Source: Rhizobium sp. EC-SD404 | Lineage (GTDB): Bacteria; Pseudomonadota; Alphaproteobacteria; Rhizobiales; Rhizobiaceae | Reading direction: 5' to 3' | NCBI RefSeq assembly: GCF_902498825.1 | Contig: NZ_LR701459.1 | Span: 388,526 to 452,525, forward strand | Length of the DNA: 64,000 bases | Shown: piece by piece, positions 34,221-42,778 of the stretch | Position numbering within the stretch: the first letter of the stretch is position 1 | Layout: every line of letters starts with the position of its first letter | Program-made: the position numbers and the translations under genes | Notes under the pieces: generated by a model | What the model saw: the letters and a program-made list of their open reading frames with translations, nothing else | Databases searched by the model: none | Told to the model about the DNA's origin: nothing

Positions 34221-35672
34221 TTGAAGCCAGCACCATGGATTCGCGACCGCAGCGCCGCGTTGCAATTCGTTTCAGGTCGGCAAGCGAGACTCGCTGCCGG
34301 GCTCGCCAGCGGAGCTGTCGTCGCCGTTCTTTTTGCTTCGGCATCACTCCATATCGCCCAGGCGCAGGAGCCGGCCTCGACCCAATCGGGTGCCCAAGCG
34401 GAAATGCCCTCCGATCCGACGGAAACTCTCGATGCCAAGCGCGCCGAAACGGCCGATGAACTTGACCGCCTGAGCCGTGCCATCACGCTGTCGGAACAGC
34501 GCATGGCGGATCTGCGCGCCGAGGTGGACGCGCTGCGACAGGACGAGGCGGCAATTCGCGAAAGCATGATCGAAACCGCCGATCGCCAACGCGATCTTAC
34601 AACCCGCATGGCGGAAGCCGAAGATCGCTTCTCCGCGCTGCGTGAAGACGAAGGTGAGATTACTGCATCGCTGCGGGAACGGCGCGTGCTCCTAGCGGAG
34701 GTACTCGCCGGGCTGCAGCGCATGGGGCGTAATCCGCCGCCGGCCTTGCTCGTGGCGGCGGAAGACGCGCTTGCCTCCGTGCGCAGCGCCATTCTGCTTG
34801 GCGCCGTCGTGCCGGAAATGCGCGAAGAGACGCAGAAACTTGCGCAGGATCTCGCGCGCCTTTCCGCAGTGCGCGAGGACATCGAAGAAGAGCGCGAGAA
34901 GCTCGTCGCCGCACGCACCGATCAGGTCGTCGAAGAAGAGCGCCTCACACTGCTTCTTGCCGAGAAGCGCGACATGCAGGGCGACCGCGAACGGCGCATC
35001 GAGGAGGAGCGGGTCGCCGCGGCAAGGTTAGCGGAACGCGCGTCGTCGCTTGGCGAGCTGATCGCATCGCTCGAAACGGAGATCTCCTCCGTGCGTGAGG
35101 CTGCCGAACAGGCACGCGAAGCAACACGATTGCGTGAACAGCAAAGCGAGGAAGAGCTGGAACGGGCGCGTGATCGTGCCGCCAGCGGCGACCTCGATAT
35201 GGAAAGATTTTCGCCGGCCGTTCCTTTCGAATCGCGCACCGCAACGCTGGAATTGCCCGTGGAAGGGGCGGTTGAGCGCTGGTATGGCGACGACGACGGC
35301 ACGGGACATCCTTTGCAGGGTGTCATGGTCGCAAGCCGTTCGGGCGCGCTGGTTCAGGCTCCAGCCGACGCCTGGGTCGTCTATGCCGGGCCCTTTCGGT
35401 CCTATGGCCAGCTATTGATCCTCAACGCCGGTGACGAATATCATATCGTCATGGCGGGTATGGATCGTATCGATGTTTCACCTGGCCAGTTTGTCGTGAC
35501 TGGCGAACCGGTCGCTGCCATGGGTGAAACAAGGCTCGCAGGCGCTGCTGCTTTGGCTCTGGTTTCCGGGCAGCCGACGCTTTACATTGAATTCAGGAAA
35601 GATGGACAGCCGGTCGATCCTGACCCCTGGTGGGCAAACGATACTTCGGGAAGGGCAAGCAATGATTCGTAA
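34221..35672 (+). CDS. envC: EnvC-type murein hydrolase activator
   Basis: 483 residues. A signal-anchor or signal peptide (about 22-48) ends in AQAQ; residues about 70-330 are two long charged coiled coils (EKRDMQGDRERRIEEERV etc.), and the C-terminal 130 residues are a LytM/M23 domain. Catalytic zinc ligands are absent: the first motif reads GHPLQGVMVAS and the last LYIEFR, so the domain is degenerate, as in EnvC, which activates amidases rather than cutting peptidoglycan. TTG 34221 is the apparent start, with a weak ribosome site; some annotators may choose another. The stop overlaps ctpA by 11 bp. Confidence 0.88.
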   Translation: MKPAPWIRDRSAALQFVSGRQARLAAGLASGAVVAVLFASASLHIAQAQEPASTQSGAQAEMPSDPTETLDAKRAETADELDRLSRAITLSEQRMADLRAEVDALRQDEAAIRESMIETADRQRDLTTRMAEAEDRFSALREDEGEITASLRERRVLLAEVLAGLQRMGRNPPPALLVAAEDALASVRSAILLGAVVPEMREETQKLAQDLARLSAVREDIEEEREKLVAARTDQVVEEERLTLLLAEKRDMQGDRERRIEEERVAAARLAERASSLGELIASLETEISSVREAAEQAREATRLREQQSEEELERARDRAASGDLDMERFSPAVPFESRTATLELPVEGAVERWYGDDDGTGHPLQGVMVASRSGALVQAPADAWVVYAGPFRSYGQLLILNAGDEYHIVMAGMDRIDVSPGQFVVTGEPVAAMGETRLAGAAALALVSGQPTLYIEFRKDGQPVDPDPWWANDTSGRASNDS

Positions 35673-36987
35673 AATATCGCTACTGTTCGTCGGCGCCCTC
35701 ATGGGCGCTACCGCCCTGAGCACCGCCCAGCAGTTCAGCATGCCGGCGGAAGCCGCCGGGTCGGATACGTACCGACAGCTGTCGATCTTCGGTGACGTGT
35801 TCGAGCGCGTGCGCTCTCAATATGTGACCCCGCCGGAGGAGAAAGAGCTGATCGAGAATGCCATCAACGGCATGCTCACCTCGCTCGACCCCCATTCCAG
35901 CTACCTCAACGCCGATGACGCCAACGACATGCGCACCCAGACGCGTGGCGAGTTCGGCGGCCTCGGCATCGAGGTGACGATGGAAGACGACCTCGTCAAG
36001 GTCATCACGCCCATCGACGACACCCCCGCCGCCCAGGCCGGTGTGCTTGCCGGCGACCTGATTTCAGAGATCGACGGCGAATCGCTGCAGGGCCTGACGC
36101 TGTCGGACGCGGTTGATCGCATGCGCGGTCCTGTCGACACGACCGTCGAACTCACCATCATCCGCGAAGGTGCGGCGCAACCGCTGAAGATCGAAGTCAC
36201 GCGTGACATCATTCAGGTCAAGGCGGTTCGTCACAGCGTCGAGGAGAATGTCGGCTATCTGCGCCTCATCTCCTTCACCGAAAAGACCTATGACGATCTC
36301 GCCGCAGCCATCGAACAGATCCAGGAAGAAGTGCCGGCGGACGAGCTGAAAGGCTTCGTTCTCGACATGCGCCTCAACCCAGGCGGATTGCTCGATCAGG
36401 CGATCAGCGTTTCCGACGCTTTCCTCGATCGCGGCGAAATCGTTTCGACCCGTGGCCGCAACGAAGAGGAAAGCCGCCGCTTCAATTCGCGCGCCGGCGA
36501 CCTCACGGGCGGCAAGCCGTTGATCGTTCTCGTCAATGGCGGCTCGGCATCGGCTTCAGAAATCGTGGCCGGCGCGTTGCAGGACCACAAGCGTGCGACG
36601 GTTCTCGGGACGCGGTCCTTCGGCAAGGGCTCGGTTCAGACGATCATCCCGCTAGGTGAGAATGGTGCGCTTCGCCTGACGACGGCGCTCTATTACACGC
36701 CGTCGGGCAAGTCGATCCAGGGCACGGGCATCACCCCGGACATCATCGTCGAGCAGCCGCTGCCCGAAGAGCTGATGGGCCAGGTCGAAGCATCCGGCGA
36801 ATCGCAGCTGCGCGGTCACATCCAGGGTGAGAGCGAGACCGAAGAAGGGTCCGGCTCGATCGCCTACGTACCGCCGGAGCAGGAAGATGACCTTCAGCTG
36901 AACCACGCATTCGACCTGCTGCGTGGCGACCGTACGGACGCCTCCTTCCCGCCGAACCCGGATCAGGCTGCCGTTACCGAACAGTAG
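35662..36987 (+). CDS. ctpA: S41 carboxyl-terminal processing peptidase
   Basis: Periplasmic serine protease, 441 residues. Signal peptide (1-32), then the conserved helix DVFERVRSQYV, a PDZ domain (about 97-180) and the protease core with GGSASASEIVAGAL (nucleophile Ser in residues 295-299) and Lys322 in SFGKGSVQT. ATG 35662 sits inside the envC end (ATGATTCGTAA) behind AAGGG, so the two are coupled. The envC-ctpA pair is constant in rhizobia and suggests joint control of cell-wall hydrolysis. Confidence 0.96.
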   Translation: MIRKISLLFVGALMGATALSTAQQFSMPAEAAGSDTYRQLSIFGDVFERVRSQYVTPPEEKELIENAINGMLTSLDPHSSYLNADDANDMRTQTRGEFGGLGIEVTMEDDLVKVITPIDDTPAAQAGVLAGDLISEIDGESLQGLTLSDAVDRMRGPVDTTVELTIIREGAAQPLKIEVTRDIIQVKAVRHSVEENVGYLRLISFTEKTYDDLAAAIEQIQEEVPADELKGFVLDMRLNPGGLLDQAISVSDAFLDRGEIVSTRGRNEEESRRFNSRAGDLTGGKPLIVLVNGGSASASEIVAGALQDHKRATVLGTRSFGKGSVQTIIPLGENGALRLTTALYYTPSGKSIQGTGITPDIIVEQPLPEELMGQVEASGESQLRGHIQGESETEEGSGSIAYVPPEQEDDLQLNHAFDLLRGDRTDASFPPNPDQAAVTEQ

Positions 36988-37068
36988 GGGTCTGCGGATC
37001 CTTTCGACGCGGCGTTCTTTGAGCGCCGCGTCTTGCCGAATCACCCTCAGTCATGAGACCGGTGAGCG

Positions 37069-38280
37069 GTGCGTAACAAGTTAGATACCCCATTGGGCCA
37101 AGCCCGAAAGTCGAAGCCAAAGCGCCGGCGCTGGCCGGGTCGCTTCGCGCTCGGCACGTCGGCCGTCGTTGCGCTGCTTATTGCCGGTTCAATCTACACA
37201 GCCATCTCGCCAAGCGGCCTGAGCGGCTCACCTGAGCCGGTGGTGTCCGCCGAGGCGCCCACGACCGCGCCACCTGTGGAAGCGGACGAATACGCGAACC
37301 TCCAGACCGGCACCGTGCCTGCACGCACAGCCGGCACTGCCGGCGGCAACATCGCTTCGGAAATGACCGGCGACGGCGTCATGGTCACGACCTATCGGCC
37401 GGGCAGCCGTGAAGGGCTTGGGCCACTCATCATCGACGGTGGCGCGGTCGGTCAGGACGTGCGCGTTGCGCACCTGCCGGAAGATGCACTGCTCGAAGAA
37501 ACGGAATTCGGCGCCATCCCGACCATCTCGCCGGGCGGTAAGCGCTCGGCCGAGGCCTATGCCCGCTCATGGTCCGGCACGAATGGCGCAAAGATCGCGA
37601 TCATCGTCGGCGGCCTCGGCCTTAGCCAGACGGGCACGCAGTACGCGATCGAGAAACTGCCCGAAGAAGTCACGCTGGCCTTTGCGGCGAGCGGCAACAG
37701 CCTGACGCGCTGGATGCAGGACGCACGTCGTGGCGGTCATGAGATCCTCCTGCAGATTCCGCTCGAGCCTTTCGATTATCCATCCGTCGACCCCGGAGCG
37801 AACACGCTCACGGTCGAGGCGCCGATGGAGGCCAATATCCAGGCCTTGCACAAATCGCTTGCCCGCATGACCAACTATGCGGGCGTCATGAACTACATGG
37901 GCGGACGCTTCATGTCCGACATCGAAGCCTTCGAGCCGGTCATGCGCGAGATCGCCGATCGTGGCCTGCTGTTCCTCGACGATGGTTCGGCGCCGCAATC
38001 GCGTTCGGAGATGCTGGCCCGAACCTTCGGTGCGCCCTTCGGCCAGGCCGAGATCGTTCTCGACAGCCGCCGCGAGCGCGGCTCGATCATGGAAGCGCTT
38101 GATGCTCTGGAGCGCAGCGCCGTGCGCAACGGTGCCGCCATCGGCGTCGCCTCTGCCTTCGATGTCAGCGTCGATGCGATCGCCGAATGGGTGCGGCAGG
38201 CCTCACGCCGCAACATCGAGATCGTCAGCGTCTCGGCAATCGCGCTCGATCCGGCCTCATCCCGAGCAGCGAGCCGATGA
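37069..38280 (+). CDS. Divergent polysaccharide deacetylase family protein
   Basis: 403 residues. A basic N-terminus (KPKRRR), one TM helix (about 28-46) and a Pro/Ala/Thr-rich linker precede a NodB-like barrel (about 175-395): [51 protein letters not shown] and [11 protein letters not shown]. This is the YibQ/DUF610 branch, often beside ctpA and envC and thought to act on peptidoglycan or exported glycans. Activity is not proven from sequence. GTG 37069 is the start; rppH overlaps its stop. Confidence 0.9.
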   Translation: MRNKLDTPLGQARKSKPKRRRWPGRFALGTSAVVALLIAGSIYTAISPSGLSGSPEPVVSAEAPTTAPPVEADEYANLQTGTVPARTAGTAGGNIASEMTGDGVMVTTYRPGSREGLGPLIIDGGAVGQDVRVAHLPEDALLEETEFGAIPTISPGGKRSAEAYARSWSGTNGAKIAIIVGGLGLSQTGTQYAIEKLPEEVTLAFAASGNSLTRWMQDARRGGHEILLQIPLEPFDYPSVDPGANTLTVEAPMEANIQALHKSLARMTNYAGVMNYMGGRFMSDIEAFEPVMREIADRGLLFLDDGSAPQSRSEMLARTFGAPFGQAEIVLDSRRERGSIMEALDALERSAVRNGAAIGVASAFDVSVDAIAEWVRQASRRNIEIVSVSAIALDPASSRAASR

Positions 38281-38792
38281 GCCGCGTCAAAGCCGAAGAC
38301 CTGCCGTATCGCCCCTGCGTCGGCGTGATGGTGTTGAACGCCCAAGGTCTCGTCTGGGTCGGACGCCGGATCCCCATCGCTGATTCGGAGCATTCGGGAT
38401 CGTCGAAACTCTGGCAGATGCCGCAGGGCGGGATCGACCCAGGTGAGGACCCCTATCCGGCTGCGCTGCGCGAGCTCTACGAAGAAACCGGCATGAAGAC
38501 GGTAAGCCTGCTGGCGGAAGCTCCGAATTGGATCAACTACGATCTTCCTGCCGAACTGATCGGCATCGGCCTGAAGGGCCGTTATCGCGGGCAGACGCAG
38601 AGATGGTTCGCCTTCCGCTTCGAGGGCGATGAGAGCGAGATCGCCATCAATCCGCCGCCAGGTGGCCACGAGGCGGAGTTCGACGCCTGGGACTGGAAGC
38701 CCATGGCGGAACTGCCGAACCTGATCGTCCCGTTCAAGCGCGGCGTCTACGAGACCGTCGTCTCGACATTCTCATCGCTTGCCGGCCGCTAG
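38277..38792 (+). CDS. rppH: RNA pyrophosphohydrolase RppH
   Basis: Removes pyrophosphate from 5' triphosphorylated RNA to start decay; 171 residues. The Nudix box (51-73) reads [20 protein letters not shown] then TGM, with all GX5EX7REUXEEXGU positions. LWQMPQGG before it and [10 protein letters not shown] after it are RppH blocks. ATGA overlap with the upstream gene. Confidence 0.96.
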   Translation: MSRVKAEDLPYRPCVGVMVLNAQGLVWVGRRIPIADSEHSGSSKLWQMPQGGIDPGEDPYPAALRELYEETGMKTVSLLAEAPNWINYDLPAELIGIGLKGRYRGQTQRWFAFRFEGDESEIAINPPPGGHEAEFDAWDWKPMAELPNLIVPFKRGVYETVVSTFSSLAGR

Positions 38793-38804
38793 AGCGCGTC
38801 CCGT

Positions 38805-38969
38805 TCAATCTGGTTCATCCGGCCGCTTTTTTTGAAAGTGATACTCCGTGGCCAGGCAACAGCCACGCCGTTGAGGTGAGATCCACACGCCGCGCTCGGC
38901 GGCCAGGCACTCCCCGGCCTCGGTAATCGTCAGGTTCCCGTGCCGCCTCAGTGAAGGCCTCGCTGGCAT
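38805..38969 (-). CDS. Possible 54-codon orphan ORF
   Basis: In the 280-bp gap between rppH and the hydroxylase, a minus-strand frame runs from ATG 38969 to TGA 38805. AAGGAGG lies three bases before the ATG, close but a little too near. The peptide is Arg-rich, contains one Cys pair (CC) and resembles nothing I recognise. It may be a genuine small gene, the residue of a decayed one, or chance. The other strand carries TTTTTTT at 38827-38833 after a short CGGCCG pairing, a weak terminator candidate for rppH. Confidence 0.22.
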   Translation of the reverse strand: MPARPSLRRHGNLTITEAGECLAAERGVWISPQRRGCCLATEYHFQKKRPDEPD

Positions 38970-39073
38970 CGACCTCCTTAACGTGTCTCGGCGGTCGATC
39001 TTGCCGAGCCTGCGAACGTGATCCGCGTCGTTGCTTGAGATGGGTGCGATACCTCAGAGCCGATGGGGAACCT

Positions 39074-41026
39074 TCAACCCCTGCCGATCATCACTCGATC
39101 GAAGAATGCTGTCAGTTCGGCGTAGGCGTCGAGCGGCAGCACTTCCGCCACATACTGGTCCGGGCGGACGACGACGAGGCAGCCGGTCACTCGGTCGATG
39201 TTGCGCAGGTCGAAAATGTCGGGACCGGTCTTGAGATCGGGGCAGAAGACCTTTTCGTGATCGATCAATCCGTAACGGCCCTTCCGAGGCGTGAGGAGAG
39301 GATGCAGCCTGTCGCGCGATAGGGACTGGTGGTCGGTCTGATAGACCGCCCGCAGATCGATGATGGCATCGATATCCGCTCCAGGTGGAGTGTATCTAAG
39401 GAGAGGTGAAGCGAGGTCGTCCGCGAGGAAGTGGCAGAGCTTCATCATTGAACCCGATCGAGCCGGCTGGTCCGTCGGAGTGACGCCGGATCCTTCGAAT
39501 ACAAAGATGCGCCAGCGTCCGTCGGCTTTTACGACATGGCCAAGCTGCATGGGCTTGGCATCGGCAAAACGGATGACCGGGGCGGAATGGAAGCGCATGC
39601 CGACCGGGAAGCCAGCTGTCAGATTCTGATGGGTTCCGTTACCCGTAAGCAAAGACTTACTATATTGCGTTGCCGTGCCGGCCGTGAACCGGCCCTGTTT
39701 GACGAAATAGCGTTGAAATTCATTTGGATCGACGCCTTGGTCATCGCCATTGCCGGACGTTTTCGGCCGAGCGCTGAACATTTTCGCGAATTCCCGATCG
39801 AAGTCGATGAGTTCCTGGGCAATCGCCTGGCGTTCATCGGAGTAGGTGTTGAGGACTTCGGGCTTCAGGATGTTGCGCAGCACGCCTGCCAGCTTCCAAC
39901 CGAGATTGAAGCTGTCCTGCATGGAGACGTTCATGCCTTGGCCCGCCTTCGGGCTGTGCGTATGGCAGGCGTCGCCGGCGATGAAGACGCGCGGCAGGCG
40001 GTCGTCAACGGCGCCTTCAGGGCGATCGTCGAAGCTTGCGCAGAGCCGCTGGCCGATCTCGTAGACGGACCACCATGCGACTTCCTTCACGTCCAAAGTG
40101 TAGGGGTGGAGGATGCGTTGTGCGGCGGCGATCAATTGCTCGCTCGTGATGTTGCGGTTGGAGACGCGCTCGTCCTTATTGAGCTTGTCCATCTCGATAT
40201 AGAGCCGCACGAGGTAGCCGCCCTCGCGCGGGATGATGAGCACATTGCCTTCGTTGGCGGAGTGAATTGCGGCCTTCAGGCGGATGTCAGGAAAATCTGA
40301 GACGGCGAGCACGTCCATCACGCCCCAGGCATGGTTGGCGGAATCACCGAGCAGTGGCTTGCCAAGCGCTTGCCGCACAGCACTTCGGGCGCCATCGCAG
40401 CCGACCACGTAGCGCGCCCTGACGGTTTCGATCGTTTGTGCGCCGTTCTCATTAGCCCGCTCGAGCGTCACCGACACGGGGTGGGTCCCGGCTTTCTCGC
40501 CTTGTGCAATCTCTAGGCCTGCGACGCGTCGGCCATAGTGCGGGTCCAGGCGGGTCGGTGCGTTGCGCATCGTTTCGAGAAAGAAGTCATGGACGCGCGC
40601 CTGGTTCAAGATGACATGCGGGAACTCCGATAGGCCGTCTTCGGTATCCTGAATGCGTCCGCTTCGTGCAATGTTGCGCGGGTTTTCCGGATCCGGTTTC
40701 CAGAAAGACGTCTCGTTGACCCAATAGGCCTCCTTCAGCACCTTTTCGCTGAAACCGAAGGCTTCGAACATTTCCATCGTGCGGCATGCGATGCCGTCGG
40801 CCTGGCCGAGTTCGAGTGGGCCCGGCTTCTGATCGACGATCATCGTGGTGATGTCGGGAAAAGCGGCAAGCTGGGCAGCCAGCGTCAAACCGGCCGGACC
40901 GCAACCGATGATCAGCACGTCCACCTCTTCGCTCGCCGACTGTGCGGACTTGATTTCAGGATCGGTGCTGGCTGATGGCGCGACGGATGGATCGCCCGTG
41001 CGAAAGCCGTTGAGATGGAACTGCAT
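39074..41026 (-). CDS. FAD-dependent aromatic hydroxylase (3-hydroxybenzoate 4-monooxygenase / phenol 2-monooxygenase type)
   Basis: Flavoprotein monooxygenase, 650 residues. Rossmann FAD motif IIGCGPAGLTLAAQL (about 38-52), DG motif YVVGCDGARSAVR, and GD motif RVFIAGDACHTHSPKAGQGMN. The C-terminal 200 residues form the thioredoxin-like dimerisation domain found in phenol hydroxylase and MobA (ending near VVRPDQYVAEVLPLD). ATG 41026 follows GGGAGGA. No ring-cleavage genes adjoin it, so its pathway role is unclear; 3-hydroxybenzoate is a suggestion from length and motif likeness only. Strong promoter with operator upstream. Confidence 0.88.
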   Translation of the reverse strand: MQFHLNGFRTGDPSVAPSASTDPEIKSAQSASEEVDVLIIGCGPAGLTLAAQLAAFPDITTMIVDQKPGPLELGQADGIACRTMEMFEAFGFSEKVLKEAYWVNETSFWKPDPENPRNIARSGRIQDTEDGLSEFPHVILNQARVHDFFLETMRNAPTRLDPHYGRRVAGLEIAQGEKAGTHPVSVTLERANENGAQTIETVRARYVVGCDGARSAVRQALGKPLLGDSANHAWGVMDVLAVSDFPDIRLKAAIHSANEGNVLIIPREGGYLVRLYIEMDKLNKDERVSNRNITSEQLIAAAQRILHPYTLDVKEVAWWSVYEIGQRLCASFDDRPEGAVDDRLPRVFIAGDACHTHSPKAGQGMNVSMQDSFNLGWKLAGVLRNILKPEVLNTYSDERQAIAQELIDFDREFAKMFSARPKTSGNGDDQGVDPNEFQRYFVKQGRFTAGTATQYSKSLLTGNGTHQNLTAGFPVGMRFHSAPVIRFADAKPMQLGHVVKADGRWRIFVFEGSGVTPTDQPARSGSMMKLCHFLADDLASPLLRYTPPGADIDAIIDLRAVYQTDHQSLSRDRLHPLLTPRKGRYGLIDHEKVFCPDLKTGPDIFDLRNIDRVTGCLVVVRPDQYVAEVLPLDAYAELTAFFDRVMIGRG

Positions 41027-41047
41027 CAAATCCTCCCGCTAACAAAT

Positions 41048-41087
41048 GCTCCATATGATAAGTATACGTATCATATGGAGCGGTCAA
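41048..41087 (-). promoter_or_regulatory. Promoter with 34-bp palindromic operator for the hydroxylase
   Basis: GCTCCATATGATA (41048-41060) and TATCATATGGAGC (41069-41081) are perfect 13-base arms around AGTATACG. On the minus strand, TTGACC (41087-41082), 17 bases and TACTTA (41064-41059) form a promoter; the spacer is covered by the palindrome. The core GTATAC fits the TNGTNNNACNA-like pattern of GntR-family repressors. Confidence 0.65.
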
Positions 41088-41127
41088 TGGGCGGTGCGGG
41101 TGGATCGCTCAACGAGCGCTCCCGGGA

Positions 41128-42123
41128 TCAGGCCCGGCTGGAGTTCAATTTCTGGAGGTGACGTTCCCACTCAATCGCGTGTGTCACGATCAGATCGAGA
41201 TCGTCGAGTTCAGGCGTCCAGCCCAATTCGCGACGGGCGATCGCGGCATCGGCCACCACGGTGACGGCGTCGCCAGGTCGACGCTCGCGCTCGCGAACGT
41301 CGAAATCGAATCCGGTCACCTTCTTTACGGTGTCGATGACTTCCCGCACGGAATAACCGCGGCCGTACCCGCAATTGGCGAGCAGGCTGCCGCCGCCATT
41401 GCGCAGGCGCGCTAGGGCGAGGCGGTGCGCACGCACCAGATCGGTGACGTGGATGTAGTCGCGAATGCAGGTGCCGTCCGGGGTGGGGTAGTCGCCACCG
41501 AATACTTCCATGAAGTCGCGCTTGCCGGTTGCCGTTTCGCAGGCGACCTTGATCAGATGCGTCGCGCCGCGCGTGGATTGCCCGGTGCGCAGGCGCGGAT
41601 CCGCCCCGCAAACGTTGAAATAACGCAGCGCCGTATAGGCGAAATCATGGGCGGCGGCGGTATCGCGCAGCATCCACTCCGTCATCAGCTTCGAGGCACC
41701 ATAGGGCGATTCCGGCTGGGTCGGCATGTCTTCGGTAACGGGCACCTTCTGGGGTGTGCCGTAGACGGCGGCCGTGGACGAGAAGATGAAGTGGGGCACA
41801 CCGGCACGAACGGTGCTCTCGAGGAGAGACCGCGTCTTGGAGGTGTTGTTCTCGTAGTAGGTGAGCGGGTCGGCGACGGAGTCCGGCACGACGACCGAGC
41901 CAGCGAAATGAATGATGGCATCGACGCCATTGTCGCGAATGGTGGATTCGACGAGCTCCTGATCGGCGATGTCGCCGACGACGAGCTTTGCTTCCGGCGC
42001 CACCGCCCAGTCGAACCCTGTGCTCAGCCGGTCGAGAACGACGACATCTTCACCCGCATCCAGCAGTTCCCAGACCATGTGGCTGCCGATATAGCCGGCG
42101 CCGCCGGTGACCAGTACGGACAT
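41128..42123 (-). CDS. galE: UDP-glucose 4-epimerase
   Basis: Interconverts UDP-glucose and UDP-galactose using bound NAD; 331 residues. VTGGAGYIGSHMVWELLDAG is the NAD site; SSTAAVYG and YGASK (Ser, Tyr, Lys catalytic set) are present, followed by RYFNVCGADP and IRDYIHVTDL. The start is ATG 42123 (MSVLVTGG); an ATG 12 bases upstream is less likely. Third gene after the double glycosyltransferase and the coiled-coil gene, so it likely supplies UDP-Gal for surface glycan. Confidence 0.96.
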   Translation of the reverse strand: MSVLVTGGAGYIGSHMVWELLDAGEDVVVLDRLSTGFDWAVAPEAKLVVGDIADQELVESTIRDNGVDAIIHFAGSVVVPDSVADPLTYYENNTSKTRSLLESTVRAGVPHFIFSSTAAVYGTPQKVPVTEDMPTQPESPYGASKLMTEWMLRDTAAAHDFAYTALRYFNVCGADPRLRTGQSTRGATHLIKVACETATGKRDFMEVFGGDYPTPDGTCIRDYIHVTDLVRAHRLALARLRNGGGSLLANCGYGRGYSVREVIDTVKKVTGFDFDVRERERRPGDAVTVVADAAIARRELGWTPELDDLDLIVTHAIEWERHLQKLNSSRA

Positions 42124-42210
42124 GCATGACCCCAATGATAATCTGCGTTCGACAAGCCGGTGCGCCGTCGAGGACGAAGCACGCTTCCACGCTCGACTTA
42201 ATCGAAAGGG

Positions 42211-42726
42211 CTATCGGGGCGCAATGCCGAGAAGGCGGGTGATGCCGCTCCGTCTCTTCTTTGGGGCGACGGTTGCGGCCAGCTGCGCCTGCAGCTCTAG
42301 CACCTGTTGCTCAAGTTCGGCGATGCGTGCGTCTCGCTGCGCCAGCGCAGGAACGAAATAGGAATGCCGCTCCGCCTCATAGGCTTCGGCCGTCTGTTCC
42401 AGATGCAATATACGCTGCTGCCTTAACTCGAGCTGCGGCTCGTACCAGGTCGAGCGTACGTTGTCATAGTGGCCGACCTCCTCTTTCAACTTGACGAGTT
42501 CCGGCTCGTACCAGTTCACGCGCTTGTCTTCGTAACCGTCCGCGCGCTCGGAAAGCTCGTGGATAATGTTCGACATACGGCGCATCTGCTCGGCATAGTG
42601 CATGACACGGCGCCGCATGACCGCCTGCTCGCCATTTTCGGACGGTGGCTGCACAGACGATGCGGCCGGGTCGGGCCGCCGCGGCATCGTTGGCTCATAT
42701 CCTTGGCCGTTGCCCTTGCCATTCAT
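42211..42726 (-). CDS. Coiled-coil protein with repeated Y-x3-R-x2-aromatic-x-P motif
   Basis: 171 residues from ATG 42726 (GGGAG upstream); a longer frame to 42921 overlaps the neighbouring glycosyltransferase and has no better start. After a Gly/Pro-rich N-terminus the protein is one predicted helix with heptads. Three units share YxxxRxx[WY][YF]xPxL: YEDKRVNWYEPEL at 65, YDNVRSTWYEPQL at 87 and YEAERHSYFVPAL at 116, spaced 22 and 29 residues (difference 7). The C-terminus is basic (KKRRSG). No family recognised. It sits between a glycosyltransferase and galE, suggesting a chain-length or scaffold role, which is inference. Confidence 0.75.
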   Translation of the reverse strand: MNGKGNGQGYEPTMPRRPDPAASSVQPPSENGEQAVMRRRVMHYAEQMRRMSNIIHELSERADGYEDKRVNWYEPELVKLKEEVGHYDNVRSTWYEPQLELRQQRILHLEQTAEAYEAERHSYFVPALAQRDARIAELEQQVLELQAQLAATVAPKKRRSGITRLLGIAPR

Positions 42727-42778
42727 ATCATCGCTCCCGTGCGCCACGCAGCTCTCGTCTTTCTCGGCATTCGCTTTG

